Positions 42,227-50,848 of a stretch of 64,000 nucleotides of DNA are shown in pieces. This DNA comes from Mucilaginibacter sp. (GTDB lineage Bacteria; Bacteroidota; Bacteroidia; Sphingobacteriales; Sphingobacteriaceae). Under the pieces are notes generated by a model. The model ran no database searches and was not told where the DNA came from. It worked only from the letters and a program-made list of their open reading frames with translations. The position numbers were made by a program, and so were the translations under genes. Each line of letters starts with the position of its first letter. Position 1 is the stretch's first letter. The stretch spans positions 117,309-181,308 of the forward strand of contig JAUCSE010000089.1 in the NCBI GenBank assembly GCA_030445275.1. Direction: 5' to 3'.

Positions 42227-42973
42227 TTATAGCAGGCGGTAACCATAATCAGCAAAAATCTTCCTGGCAGCCGGACTTAATATGTACTGATAAAATTTTT
42301 CGGCATTGGGGTTATTGGCCGCATGTTTTAGCAATACCATTCCCTGTAATATCGGCTGATATGCCTTAGCGTCTATAACCTGATAATATAACTTTGTTTT
42401 AGCATCCTTTACCAAAGCCTGCGTAGTAAAACCTATATCAACCACCCCGGTTGTGATATAGGTATTTACTTGCGATATACTTTCGCCATAAACCATCTTG
42501 GTTTTTACATCATCTAAAATGCCCTTGCTTTGCAATAGCTCCTCTGCTGCCTTACCGTAGGGAGCTGTACCCGGATTGGCAATGGCTATTTTATTTACCC
42601 TTGCACTCATCAATAGGCGCTCCCAGTTAGTAAAACCTATATTTTGCGAACTGCAAATGATCAAGCTTCCGGCAGCGTATACTACCGGTTTTTTTTCAGT
42701 AAAGCCGTTTTTAAACAGGGTTTCAGGAAAACTCATATCGGCCGATAAAAACACATCGAAGGGTGCACCATTACTGATCTGTGCTACCAGCTTTCCTGAT
42801 GAGCCGACAACAGGCTCAATTACTATTCCCGTTTTTTGTTTAAAATCCTTTTGCAAAACCTCAATTACCGATTGCAGATTGGCGGCAGCTGCCACCCTGA
42901 TATTTTGCGCTAACAAAACGCTGTGTACAAAAACAAGGGTAAGCGTTAAAAATATAAGCAGTTTTTTATTCAT
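42227..42973 (-). CDS. modA: Molybdate-binding periplasmic protein
   Basis: 248 residues with a signal peptide (LLIFLTLTLVFVHSVLLAQ). The fold segments IRVAAAANLQSVIEVLQ, VVGSSGKLVAQISNGAPFDVFLSADMSFP and IANPGTAPYGKAAEELL are typical of ModA and contain the Ser residues that coordinate molybdate. It captures molybdate outside the inner membrane and hands it to ModB. A 16-base palindrome (43037) lies upstream in the region shared with the receptor gene. Confidence 0.93.
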   Translation of the reverse strand: MNKKLLIFLTLTLVFVHSVLLAQNIRVAAAANLQSVIEVLQKDFKQKTGIVIEPVVGSSGKLVAQISNGAPFDVFLSADMSFPETLFKNGFTEKKPVVYAAGSLIICSSQNIGFTNWERLLMSARVNKIAIANPGTAPYGKAAEELLQSKGILDDVKTKMVYGESISQVNTYITTGVVDIGFTTQALVKDAKTKLYYQVIDAKAYQPILQGMVLLKHAANNPNAEKFYQYILSPAARKIFADYGYRLL

Positions 42974-43036
42974 TTTATTAATCAGATTAAACCGTGCTAT
43001 TGTTAAAATAACAAGATACTAATATACATGGTTAGT

Positions 43037-43052
43037 AAACGGGTATCCGTTT
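43037..43052. promoter_or_regulatory. Palindrome between modA and the 7TM receptor gene
   Basis: AAACGG, GTAT, CCGTTT, a perfect inverted repeat 64 bases upstream of the modA start. A wider pair AAGATACTA / TAGTATCTT flanks it. It has no T-run and looks more like an operator than a terminator. Confidence 0.4.
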
Positions 43053-43261
43053 TTTTAGTATCTTATCCTTATAAAAACATAAAATTAACTGTAATAAACT
43101 TATTTCCACCGGCTAAATAACTGTATTACTTACCTTTAATAGGATTATAAAAAGAAATATATTATAATTGTATCCGGCCTGACGCTAACCAAAACTAACC
43201 CACTTTCGTGCCTGTAGTGCTAAAACTATGGGTACGAAAGCTTCTTACCCGGCATGTGAGC

Positions 43262-45172
43262 ATGTTTAAATTTTTAATGAGATACTTAATACCTGTAATG
43301 GTATTTTTTTTATGCCTTGTTGTAAACGTAAGGGCGCAAACTACCGTGCCTATAAACGATAAGGTTCAGCAGCATATATTTGAATATAAACAGATTTATA
43401 GCTTTGAAGATACTACGGGCAACTTTACTTTTAACCAAGTAAAAGCCACCGCTATTACCGACAAATTTACAGTTAATCAGGAACCTACACCGGTAACCCA
43501 GCGCCCAAATTCAGCTTATTGGTATCGTGTTAAAATTGGTAAAAACACGAATACTAAAAACAACTGGTTACTGGAGTTTTTTGATCAAACCATTGATAGC
43601 ATTACCGTTTACTCGCCCGATGCAAAAAATAATTATACCGCGACTTACCTGGGCAGTCGGCATCCATTTACAGCCAGATTTTATCAGCACAAAAATCTAA
43701 GTATTAATATAAGCCCTAACGCGGATGGCGATGGCGTTTATTATATCCGTATCAAATCAAACCATTCTGTAAATATTATTATGGTACTGCGTTCAGTAAG
43801 CCGTTTTATCAGTTACGCGCTTGATGAATATTTCTTTTTTGGTGTTTTTTATGGGATGATACTGGTATTTGGCCTATATAATTTTATGATGTTCATAGCC
43901 ATGAGGCAGGTACAATACCTCTATTATATTGCCTATAACATCAGCATTGGCCTGTATGAAATGTGTGCCGATGGTATTGCCTATCAATACATATGGCCAA
44001 GTTTCCCCTTATGGAATCAATATGCCTATGGCATAGCCTTGTTTGCCGCCAGCATTTTCGCTGTATTGTTTACCCAAAGTTTGCTCAATTTAAAGATTAA
44101 CGCCCCCCGCTTAAATAAAGCGATCCGTTGGATTATAGTAGCGCGTTGCCTGTATTTTTTAGCTTGCATTTTTATCAATAACTGCTGGTTTAACTACAAG
44201 ATCATTGAGTTTATACCCTTATCACTGGCCTTTTATGCAGGTTGTTATACCCTGTTCACCGGGTATAAGCCCGCGCGTTTTTTTGTTATCGGTTATGCCT
44301 TTTTGCTGGTAGGTTTTATTATTAAAAGCTGCATAGCACTCAATATGTGGTGGTTACCCGTTACCGAGTTTGATTACTATAGTCTTAGCATTTGCTTTAT
44401 TATGGAAATGCTGTTCATATCATTTGCCATTGGCGATAAGGTAAGGATATTAAAAAATGAAAAAGATGATGCACAGCAGCACATTATTGCGCAAATGAAG
44501 CAAAATGAAGAACTAAAGGATATACTGAATAAACGCCTGGAAGAGCAGGTACAGGAGCGGACCAAGGAGCTGGTGGAAAAATCGTCCATGATAGCCGAGC
44601 AAAATGAGGAACTGAAATCGGTCAACGAGCTGTTGCAACATCAGGCCGAAGAAATTTCGAGGATGAATGTACTGCTCGAAAAGGATAATATTATACTGCA
44701 TAATGACATTGAAAAAGTAACACATGATCGGGTAATGTCTGCAGAGGTCGATTTTGATGAGTTTAGCAAAATATACCCGGACCGCGAAACCTGTTTCAAG
44801 TTCCTGTCTGATCTGAAATGGGAAACAGGTTATGCATGCCGTAGATGCAGTAATACCCATTATGGCAATGGGCATTTACCTTACAGTCGCAGATGCTCCA
44901 AATGTGGTTATGAAGAATCGGTGATTGCCTACACTATTCTGCAAAATACCCGCATTCCTATCAATAAAGCTTTTTACATGATATTTTTAATGTACTCTAC
45001 CAAGGGCAAAATATCATCACATAAACTATCAGAGATTCTCTCTATACGTCAAAGTACCTGCTGGGCCTACAGTTCGCGTATAAAAAAGGTGATGGAAAAC
45101 AAGAAAAAGGACATCAAAGATGCCGGCAACAAAGGCTGGAGCAAGCTGGTGATTGATAATACGGTCAATTAA
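43262..45172 (+). CDS. 7TM-DISM receptor fused to an IS1595-type transposase DNA-binding region
   Basis: 636 residues from the ATG at 43262, which starts a signal peptide (RYLIPVMVFFLCLVVNVRAQ); an earlier in-frame ATG at 43208 gives no better N-terminus. Residues about 30-180 are a 7TMR-DISMED2-like outer domain, about 190-395 seven membrane helices (7TM-DISM), about 395-490 a coiled coil. In place of the usual kinase or cyclase, the tail from about 495 reads DEFSKIYPDRETCFKFLSDLKW, a zinc ribbon CRRC ... CSKC (about 524-546) and KGKISSHKLSEILSIRQSTCWAYSSRIKKVM, the zinc-ribbon plus HTH N-terminal part of IS1595/ISXO2 transposases. The DDE domain is absent. It probably binds DNA from the membrane; the beta-glucanase genes follow 450 bases downstream. 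Confidence 0.88.
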   Translation: MFKFLMRYLIPVMVFFLCLVVNVRAQTTVPINDKVQQHIFEYKQIYSFEDTTGNFTFNQVKATAITDKFTVNQEPTPVTQRPNSAYWYRVKIGKNTNTKNNWLLEFFDQTIDSITVYSPDAKNNYTATYLGSRHPFTARFYQHKNLSINISPNADGDGVYYIRIKSNHSVNIIMVLRSVSRFISYALDEYFFFGVFYGMILVFGLYNFMMFIAMRQVQYLYYIAYNISIGLYEMCADGIAYQYIWPSFPLWNQYAYGIALFAASIFAVLFTQSLLNLKINAPRLNKAIRWIIVARCLYFLACIFINNCWFNYKIIEFIPLSLAFYAGCYTLFTGYKPARFFVIGYAFLLVGFIIKSCIALNMWWLPVTEFDYYSLSICFIMEMLFISFAIGDKVRILKNEKDDAQQHIIAQMKQNEELKDILNKRLEEQVQERTKELVEKSSMIAEQNEELKSVNELLQHQAEEISRMNVLLEKDNIILHNDIEKVTHDRVMSAEVDFDEFSKIYPDRETCFKFLSDLKWETGYACRRCSNTHYGNGHLPYSRRCSKCGYEESVIAYTILQNTRIPINKAFYMIFLMYSTKGKISSHKLSEILSIRQSTCWAYSSRIKKVMENKKKDIKDAGNKGWSKLVIDNTVN

Positions 45173-45625
45173 TTAGTTCCTTAGTGTAATTTACACGCTA
45201 ACTTATATCTTTTTTCTATAATAAACCTATATTTTTTCTTTAAAATTAACTGTGATATAAGCGTATCATAAATATTTATTTTATTTATAAAAACTCGCTC
45301 TATTACATCCAGCCCCCCTTTTGCGTCACTTACACACCTGTGTTTGAAGCGTATCAATATTTTCATAACTTATTATAAATCAGTTATTTATGAACATTTA
45401 GTTTGCTTGTTACGTTTAAAATAATATAAATTTGTAATAACAATTATAAAACCATCATACATCTACATTCTTGAAAAAATAACCAATTGCAAATATTTAA
45501 TATTTGAATGGGTTTTATGTTTTAAGCATTGATTAATTCTGTTTTTTCAAGGATTTATTGATGTAAGCAGGCTTTATGTTGTGATATAAATTTTCAATCA
45601 AACCAATTTAACTAAATAGCTTTTT
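45173..45625. other. 453-base AT-rich gap upstream of the GH30 gene
   Basis: No gene is supported. It holds an imperfect palindrome at its left end (TTAGTGTAATTTACACGCTAA) and one plausible promoter at 45402-45434. It is the natural place for binding sites of the receptor protein encoded just before it. Confidence 0.5.
45402..45434 (+). promoter_or_regulatory. Possible promoter of the beta-glucanase genes
   Basis: TTTG (45402-45405) and TAAATTTG (45427-45434) with a 21-base spacer, slightly longer than ideal, about 190 bases before the GH30 start. Confidence 0.35.
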
Positions 45626-47506
45626 ATGAAGATCAATTACAAATTAAAGTGGCTGGCCGCGCTAACCCTGCTACCAGCGGCGCTGCTTTATTCCTGTAAA
45701 AAGGATTACCGCAGTTCGGCAGCGCCGCAGGCTCCGGCAAGCGGAACGGTATCACGCGCCGCAAACGAAGTGGTTAATGCCTGGGTAACAACCTCCGACC
45801 AATCGAAGCTTTTGCAGGCCCAAACCAGTTTTAACTTTGCTGCCGATGCGGGTACCAACGCCACTACCGTAACCGTTGATGAAAACGCCACCTACCAGAG
45901 CATTGATGGCTTCGGCTTTACCTTAACAGGCGGAAGCGCTGGTTTATTAAACGGACTTGGCGGTAATCAGGCAGCTGTGCTTAATGAATTATTTGGTACA
46001 GCCAACGGCCAGATAGGTATTAGTTATTTGCGTATCAGCATTGGGGCATCCGACTTAAGCTCCAGTGATTTTACCTATAACCAAACATCGGGCGATGTTA
46101 ACATGAACAATTTTAGCATCAGCCAGGAAAACCAGGACCTGATACCTATCCTCAAAAAGATCATCGCCATAAATCCCAGCATCAAAATACTGGGTAGCCC
46201 ATGGACAGCCCCAACCTGGATGAAGGTTAACACAACCGGCAATAACGGGTATACTGGCGGCAGCTTAAATACCGCTTATTACGATGCTTATGCCCGCTAC
46301 TTTGTAAAATATATACAAGCCATGCAGGCGCAGGGCATAACCATTGATGCCATTACCCCGCAAAACGAGCCGCTTAACCCGTACAACAACCCAAGTATGG
46401 TGATGCAGGCCAATGAACAGGCTAATTTTATAAAAAACAACCTGGGCCCACAGTTACGTAATGCGGGGTTAAATACCAAGATCATCGCCTATGACCATAA
46501 TACCGACAGGATAGATTACCCTGAAGCTGTATTAGCCGATGGTGGCGCTAACCCTTATGTAGATGGCTCGGCCTTTCACCTTTACTCAGGCAGCATCAGT
46601 GCATTAACTGATGTGCACAATGCCTATCCTAATAAAAATGTTTATTTCACCGAGCAATGGGTAGGCGCGCCAAGCAACTTTGGCGGTGACTTGTCATGGC
46701 ATGTAAATACGCTGATCATTGGCGCTACCCGTAACTGGAGCCGCAATGTACTGGAGTGGAACCTGGCTGCCGATCCAAATAATAATCCCCATACAGCCGG
46801 TGGCTGCAGCACCTGTTTAGGTGGCATTACCGTGAGTGGCACGTCTATAACCCGTAATGTTGGTTATTACATTATTGGTCATGCAGCCCGTTTTGTAAGG
46901 CCTGGCGCTGTCCGGATCTCCTCAAACTTATCGGGCAGTATACAAAACGTTGCCTTTAAAAATGCTGATGGCAGCAAGGTGCTTATCGCATTAAATAACG
47001 GTTCATCAACCGTAAGCTTTAAAGTAAAATGGGGTGCCGAATCATTTACCTATAGCCTGGCAGCTGGTGCAGTGGCTACCTTTAAATGGTCAGGCACACA
47101 ATCCTCCGGAAGTGGAAGCACTGGCGCACCAATCGGCACCAACATTACCTTAAAAGGTTTTAACAATCAGTATGTAAGCGGCGAAAACGGCACACAGGCT
47201 ATGAACTGCAACCGTGCCACGGCATCGGCCTGGGAAACATTTACCATTGTTGATGCCGGCGGCGGTAAAATAGCGCTGCAAAGCCAGGGGAAATACGTAT
47301 CAAGTCAAAACGGCGCCCAGGCTATTACCTGCAACAGCGCCACCATTGGCGACTGGGAAAAATTTGACTGGATAACCACTACCGATGGGAAAGTTACCCT
47401 GAGAGGTAATAACAACAATTTCATTTCGAGCGAGAACGGCACACAACCGATGACCTGTACCCGGGCTACCGCTTCGGGCTGGGAAGCTTTTGGTGTAAAC
47501 CAGTAA
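45626..47506 (+). CDS. GH30 beta-glucanase lipoprotein with beta-trefoil module
   Basis: 626 residues. Lipoprotein signal (LLPAALLYSC). The GH30 (beta/alpha)8 barrel and side beta domain span about 75-490, with acid/base Glu248 in ITPQNEP and nucleophile Glu343 in VYFTEQWVG. It is closest in feel to GH30 subfamily 3 endo-beta-1,6-glucanases. After a Ser/Gly linker, about 505-626 form three repeats of roughly 41 residues with the pattern Y(V/I)SxxNGxQxxxCxxA and WExF, a beta-trefoil of the fascin-like/CBM92-like sort that probably binds glucan. The same module ends the second GH16. The lipid anchor places it on a membrane, likely the cell surface. Confidence 0.92.
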   Translation: MKINYKLKWLAALTLLPAALLYSCKKDYRSSAAPQAPASGTVSRAANEVVNAWVTTSDQSKLLQAQTSFNFAADAGTNATTVTVDENATYQSIDGFGFTLTGGSAGLLNGLGGNQAAVLNELFGTANGQIGISYLRISIGASDLSSSDFTYNQTSGDVNMNNFSISQENQDLIPILKKIIAINPSIKILGSPWTAPTWMKVNTTGNNGYTGGSLNTAYYDAYARYFVKYIQAMQAQGITIDAITPQNEPLNPYNNPSMVMQANEQANFIKNNLGPQLRNAGLNTKIIAYDHNTDRIDYPEAVLADGGANPYVDGSAFHLYSGSISALTDVHNAYPNKNVYFTEQWVGAPSNFGGDLSWHVNTLIIGATRNWSRNVLEWNLAADPNNNPHTAGGCSTCLGGITVSGTSITRNVGYYIIGHAARFVRPGAVRISSNLSGSIQNVAFKNADGSKVLIALNNGSSTVSFKVKWGAESFTYSLAAGAVATFKWSGTQSSGSGSTGAPIGTNITLKGFNNQYVSGENGTQAMNCNRATASAWETFTIVDAGGGKIALQSQGKYVSSQNGAQAITCNSATIGDWEKFDWITTTDGKVTLRGNNNNFISSENGTQPMTCTRATASGWEAFGVNQ

Positions 47507-47557
47507 GCGCACCATCATTCATACAAACCAATTAACCATTATACAAAAACTGAACTT

Positions 47558-48388
47558 ATGAAACTAATCTTTAATTCCGCAAAGGGGGCCTTTATAGTAA
47601 TGGCACTCATTGCATTAAGTACATCCTGCAAAAAGGATAGCAGCAAACCAACTCCAGAACAGACTGATCCGACACAAAACACTACCCCCAGGGCAGGAAC
47701 CCTGGTATGGTCTGACGAGTTTAACGGCACCAGTGTAAACACGGGCAACTGGAATATTGATAACGGCAACCCGAATGTTAACAATGAAAAGGAATACTAT
47801 CAATCTGCAAATGCTACAGTTAGCGGTGGTTTACTTACCATTACCGCACGTAAACAAAGCGTAGGAGGCCAGCCATATACATCGGCCAAACTGACCACTG
47901 CTGGTAAATTCGCACCGAAATATGGGCGTATTGAGGCTCGCATTAAGCTACCTGCTGTACAAGGAACCTGGCCAGCTTTCTGGATGCTGGGATCAAGCAT
48001 AAACTCAGGAACTCCATGGCCAAGCTGCGGCGAAATGGACATTATGGAACAGGTTAACACCTCAAGCACCATATTAGGCACCATGCACTGGGGTATCAAC
48101 GGAAACCAGCATACGCAATATGGAGGCAACACCACAACCAGCGTAACTGGCTTTCATACCTATGCTATAGAATGGGACGCTAACTCTATCAAGTGGTTTG
48201 TTGATGGCAACAATTATGTAACCGGCAACATTGCCAACAATATCAATAATACCGGCGCGTTCCACAATCCATTCTTCATTATCCTTAACCTGGCTATAGG
48301 TGGCGATTTGCCGGGCAATACCATAAATGATGGTGCCTTGCCTTGTAATATGCAGGTTGATTATGTACGTGTGTACAGTTTACCATAG
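47558..48388 (+). CDS. GH16 beta-1,3-glucanase lipoprotein
   Basis: 276 residues. Lipoprotein signal (ALIALSTSC). Single GH16 jelly roll: LVWSDEFNGTSVNTGNW start, catalytic GEMDIMEQ with nucleophile Glu159, Asp161 and acid/base Glu164, and FHTYAIEWDANSIKWFVDG. The beta-bulge ExDxxE form is that of laminarinases. It lacks the trefoil module of its twin at 48450. It probably cleaves beta-1,3-glucan backbones whose beta-1,6 branches the GH30 removes. Confidence 0.93.
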   Translation: MKLIFNSAKGAFIVMALIALSTSCKKDSSKPTPEQTDPTQNTTPRAGTLVWSDEFNGTSVNTGNWNIDNGNPNVNNEKEYYQSANATVSGGLLTITARKQSVGGQPYTSAKLTTAGKFAPKYGRIEARIKLPAVQGTWPAFWMLGSSINSGTPWPSCGEMDIMEQVNTSSTILGTMHWGINGNQHTQYGGNTTTSVTGFHTYAIEWDANSIKWFVDGNNYVTGNIANNINNTGAFHNPFFIILNLAIGGDLPGNTINDGALPCNMQVDYVRVYSLP

Positions 48389-48449
48389 TAAGTACTAAAT
48401 CTGTAAGTCTTTTATATAAACCAACCAATTATTAATTATAAACGATTTT

Positions 48450-49682
48450 ATGAAACTGTTTTTTAATTCTGTAAAAGGCGTCTTTATAGTAATGGCGCTC
48501 ATGGTATTAGCCGTATCGTGTAAAAAAGATCTGAGCAAACCGGCCCCTTCACAGGTAGATCCTACACAAAAAAGCTCTCCAAGGGCCGGAACCCTGATAT
48601 GGGCCGACGAATTTAACGGCACCAGCGTAAACACCGCCAACTGGAACCAGGATAATGGCAACCCGAATGTAAATAACGAAAAGGAATACTATCAATCAGC
48701 CAATGCTACAGTTGGTGGCGGCCTGCTTACCATTACAGCACGCAAACAAACTGTAGGCGGCCAGCCATATACTTCCGCTAAGCTGACTACCGCCGGCAAG
48801 TTTGCACCAACCTACGGGCGTATAGAGGCCAGCATTAAGCTACCCGCCGTACAGGGAACCTGGCCCGCTTTCTGGATGCTGGGTTCCAGTATAAACTCAG
48901 GTACCCCATGGCCAAGTTGTGGCGAAATTGACATTATGGAGCAAACCAACACTTCCAATACCATATTAGGAACCATGCACTGGGCCATCGCTGGTGGCAA
49001 TCAGCATACCCAATACGGAGGCAGTACCACTACAAGTGTAACCGGTTTCCATACCTATGCTGTAGAGTGGGACACCAATTCTATCAGGTGGTATGTGGAT
49101 AATACCCTGTATGTAACCGGCAATATTGCCAATAACATTAACAATACAGGTGCGTTCCATAATCCGTTCTTCATCATTCTTAACCTGGCCATCGGCGGCG
49201 ATCTGCCGGGCAATACCATTAATGATGCCGCCCTGCCTTGCAATATGCAGGTTGATTATGTACGTGTGTATGACCTGTCAGGCACAAGCACTCCTTCAAA
49301 CCCTCCGATTGGCCAAAATGTAACCTTTAAGGGTTTTAATAATCAATATGTGAGTAGTGAAAACGGCACACAGGCCATGAACTGTAACCGCCCCACTGCT
49401 TCGGCATGGGAAACTTTTACCATTGTTGATGCTGGTGCTGGCAAAGTTGCACTGCAAAGCCAGGGTAAATATGTATCATCAGAAAATGGTACGCAGGCCA
49501 TTACCTGTAACCGTACCACTATTAGCGACTGGGAAAAGTTTGACTGGATAGCTACTACTGATGGTAAAGTTACCCTGAGAGGCAATAACGGTAATTTCAT
49601 ATCGAGCGAGAACGGGACACAGCCGATGACCTGTACCCGCGCTACCGCCTCGGGCTGGGAGGCTTTTGGTATAAACCAATAA
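48450..49682 (+). CDS. GH16 beta-1,3-glucanase lipoprotein with beta-trefoil module
   Basis: 410 residues. The first 275 match the preceding GH16 almost throughout (same lipoprotein start, same catalytic GEIDIMEQ with Glu159/Asp161/Glu164), showing a tandem duplication. From about residue 285 it carries the same three-repeat beta-trefoil as the GH30 two genes upstream, nearly identical in protein sequence (for example TFKGFNNQYVSSENGTQAM). The gene ends with a strong terminator, which closes the three-enzyme operon. Confidence 0.94.
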   Translation: MKLFFNSVKGVFIVMALMVLAVSCKKDLSKPAPSQVDPTQKSSPRAGTLIWADEFNGTSVNTANWNQDNGNPNVNNEKEYYQSANATVGGGLLTITARKQTVGGQPYTSAKLTTAGKFAPTYGRIEASIKLPAVQGTWPAFWMLGSSINSGTPWPSCGEIDIMEQTNTSNTILGTMHWAIAGGNQHTQYGGSTTTSVTGFHTYAVEWDTNSIRWYVDNTLYVTGNIANNINNTGAFHNPFFIILNLAIGGDLPGNTINDAALPCNMQVDYVRVYDLSGTSTPSNPPIGQNVTFKGFNNQYVSSENGTQAMNCNRPTASAWETFTIVDAGAGKVALQSQGKYVSSENGTQAITCNRTTISDWEKFDWIATTDGKVTLRGNNGNFISSENGTQPMTCTRATASGWEAFGINQ

Positions 49683-49699
49683 CCAAACCTTTATATTTA

Positions 49700-49735
49700 G
49701 CCTGTCTTTTATATAAAAGGCAGGCTTTTTTATAT
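49700..49735 (+). terminator. Intrinsic terminator of the glucanase operon
   Basis: AGCCTG and CAGGCT with an inner self-complementary CTTTTATATAAAAG, followed by TTTTTTAT, 18 bases after the GH16 stop. Confidence 0.88.
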
Positions 49736-49740
49736 CCCTG

Positions 49741-50631
49741 ATGAAAAAACTTATAGGATTTTGCTTTATACTTATCATGAGCGCCCAATGGCTGTATGCT
49801 CAATCTATCGAAAAAAAGCTGCAGGTATCCCTGGCAACAGGTTACCAGCAGGAAAACTTTCACTGGTCAATAGCGGGCAATAGCAACGGGCAAAACCCCA
49901 ACGTTTATTCAGAACTTAAATGGCAGCATGTGGGTGGGCAAACTATAAACGCCACGGCACAATGGAATGTATGGAAACGTTTTTCGCTATATGCCGATTA
50001 TTCCAAACAGTTCATATTGTCGGGAACGGTAACCGATACTGATTATGGCGCTGATAACCGTAGCAACGCCACTTATCATGAAACTTTTAATGCAGATAAA
50101 GGCAATACTCAATCATGGAACGCCGGGGCTGGTTTTATCCTTTTTAACGATGCGCTTTTTAGCCTGATACCCTATGCCGGGTACGGTATTAGCAAACAGT
50201 CGCTGCATTTATTTGATCGTAGCGGCAATTTCCCCGAGCTGAACAGCACCTACCAAGCCAGTTGGAAAGGACCATTTATAAAGGTAACATCATCCATATG
50301 GATAATACAGCAGCTAAAATTTGTAGCAGATGTTACGTATAACCAGGTAAGTTATAATGCCAATGCCAACTGGAATTTGATCCAAACTTTTCAGCATCCG
50401 GTTAGCTACAGGCACCATGCCAATGGTTATGGGATAAATGCCGGTGGGCAATTTGTTTACGCGGTATACCATTATCTTTCGGTGCACGCAGGAGGCGGCT
50501 ATTTCAGTTGGAAAACGGGCAGTGGTACTGATGAGCTTTACCTCAAAAGCGGCGAAACGGATAAAACCCAACTGAACGAAGCGGTACGTAATGGATTTAA
50601 CTTACAAGGGGGCCTGAGTTTAGCTTTTTAA
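49741..50631 (+). CDS. Outer-membrane beta-barrel protein of unknown function
   Basis: 296 residues with a signal peptide (LIGFCFILIMSAQWLYAQ). The rest has regular amphipathic strands rich in Tyr/Trp and ends in Phe (GLSLAF), as outer-membrane barrels do. The opening strand FHWSIAGNSNGQNPNVYSELKWQ and ALFSLIPYAGYGISKQSL resemble the omptin-like/'Protochlamydia outer membrane protein' group. The omptin catalytic pairs are not evident, so no protease activity is claimed. It starts 6 bases after the terminator of the glucanase operon. Confidence 0.75.
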   Translation: MKKLIGFCFILIMSAQWLYAQSIEKKLQVSLATGYQQENFHWSIAGNSNGQNPNVYSELKWQHVGGQTINATAQWNVWKRFSLYADYSKQFILSGTVTDTDYGADNRSNATYHETFNADKGNTQSWNAGAGFILFNDALFSLIPYAGYGISKQSLHLFDRSGNFPELNSTYQASWKGPFIKVTSSIWIIQQLKFVADVTYNQVSYNANANWNLIQTFQHPVSYRHHANGYGINAGGQFVYAVYHYLSVHAGGGYFSWKTGSGTDELYLKSGETDKTQLNEAVRNGFNLQGGLSLAF

Positions 50632-50775
50632 GACTATTAATAAGTATCAGACATCAAAATTTCTGATGAACTTTGATGCCTGCTTTCAGCTATAATAGGT
50701 ATGGATGATAAAAGTGGTGACAGTGTTTTGCCAGTAGTGATAAAAACTCAACCACTTGGTTATCAGATACTCATC

Positions 50776-50813
50776 AGTGTTCATGAACGTTCACAGGTGT
50801 TCATATGAACACT
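50776..50813. promoter_or_regulatory. Clustered TGTTCA palindromes
   Basis: AGTGTTCAT and ATGAACACT are perfect outer arms; inside lie GAACGTTC and GTTCATATGAAC. It sits between two convergent stop codons, so it may be a terminator hairpin without T-run or a protein-binding site. Confidence 0.4.
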
Positions 50814-50848
50814 TACAGCCATATAGAAGTTATCATGATACTTATTTA

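Noticed and set aside
43262..45172. The receptor gene as a receptor interrupted by an IS1595 element
   Set aside because: The frame is continuous to a normal stop, there is no DDE domain in any frame after it, and no terminal inverted repeats were found around the zinc-ribbon part.
45181..45366. A 61-codon minus-strand frame in the gap after the receptor gene
   Set aside because: AT-rich, basic, low-complexity translation with no start signal and no recognisable fold; it overlaps a likely regulatory region.
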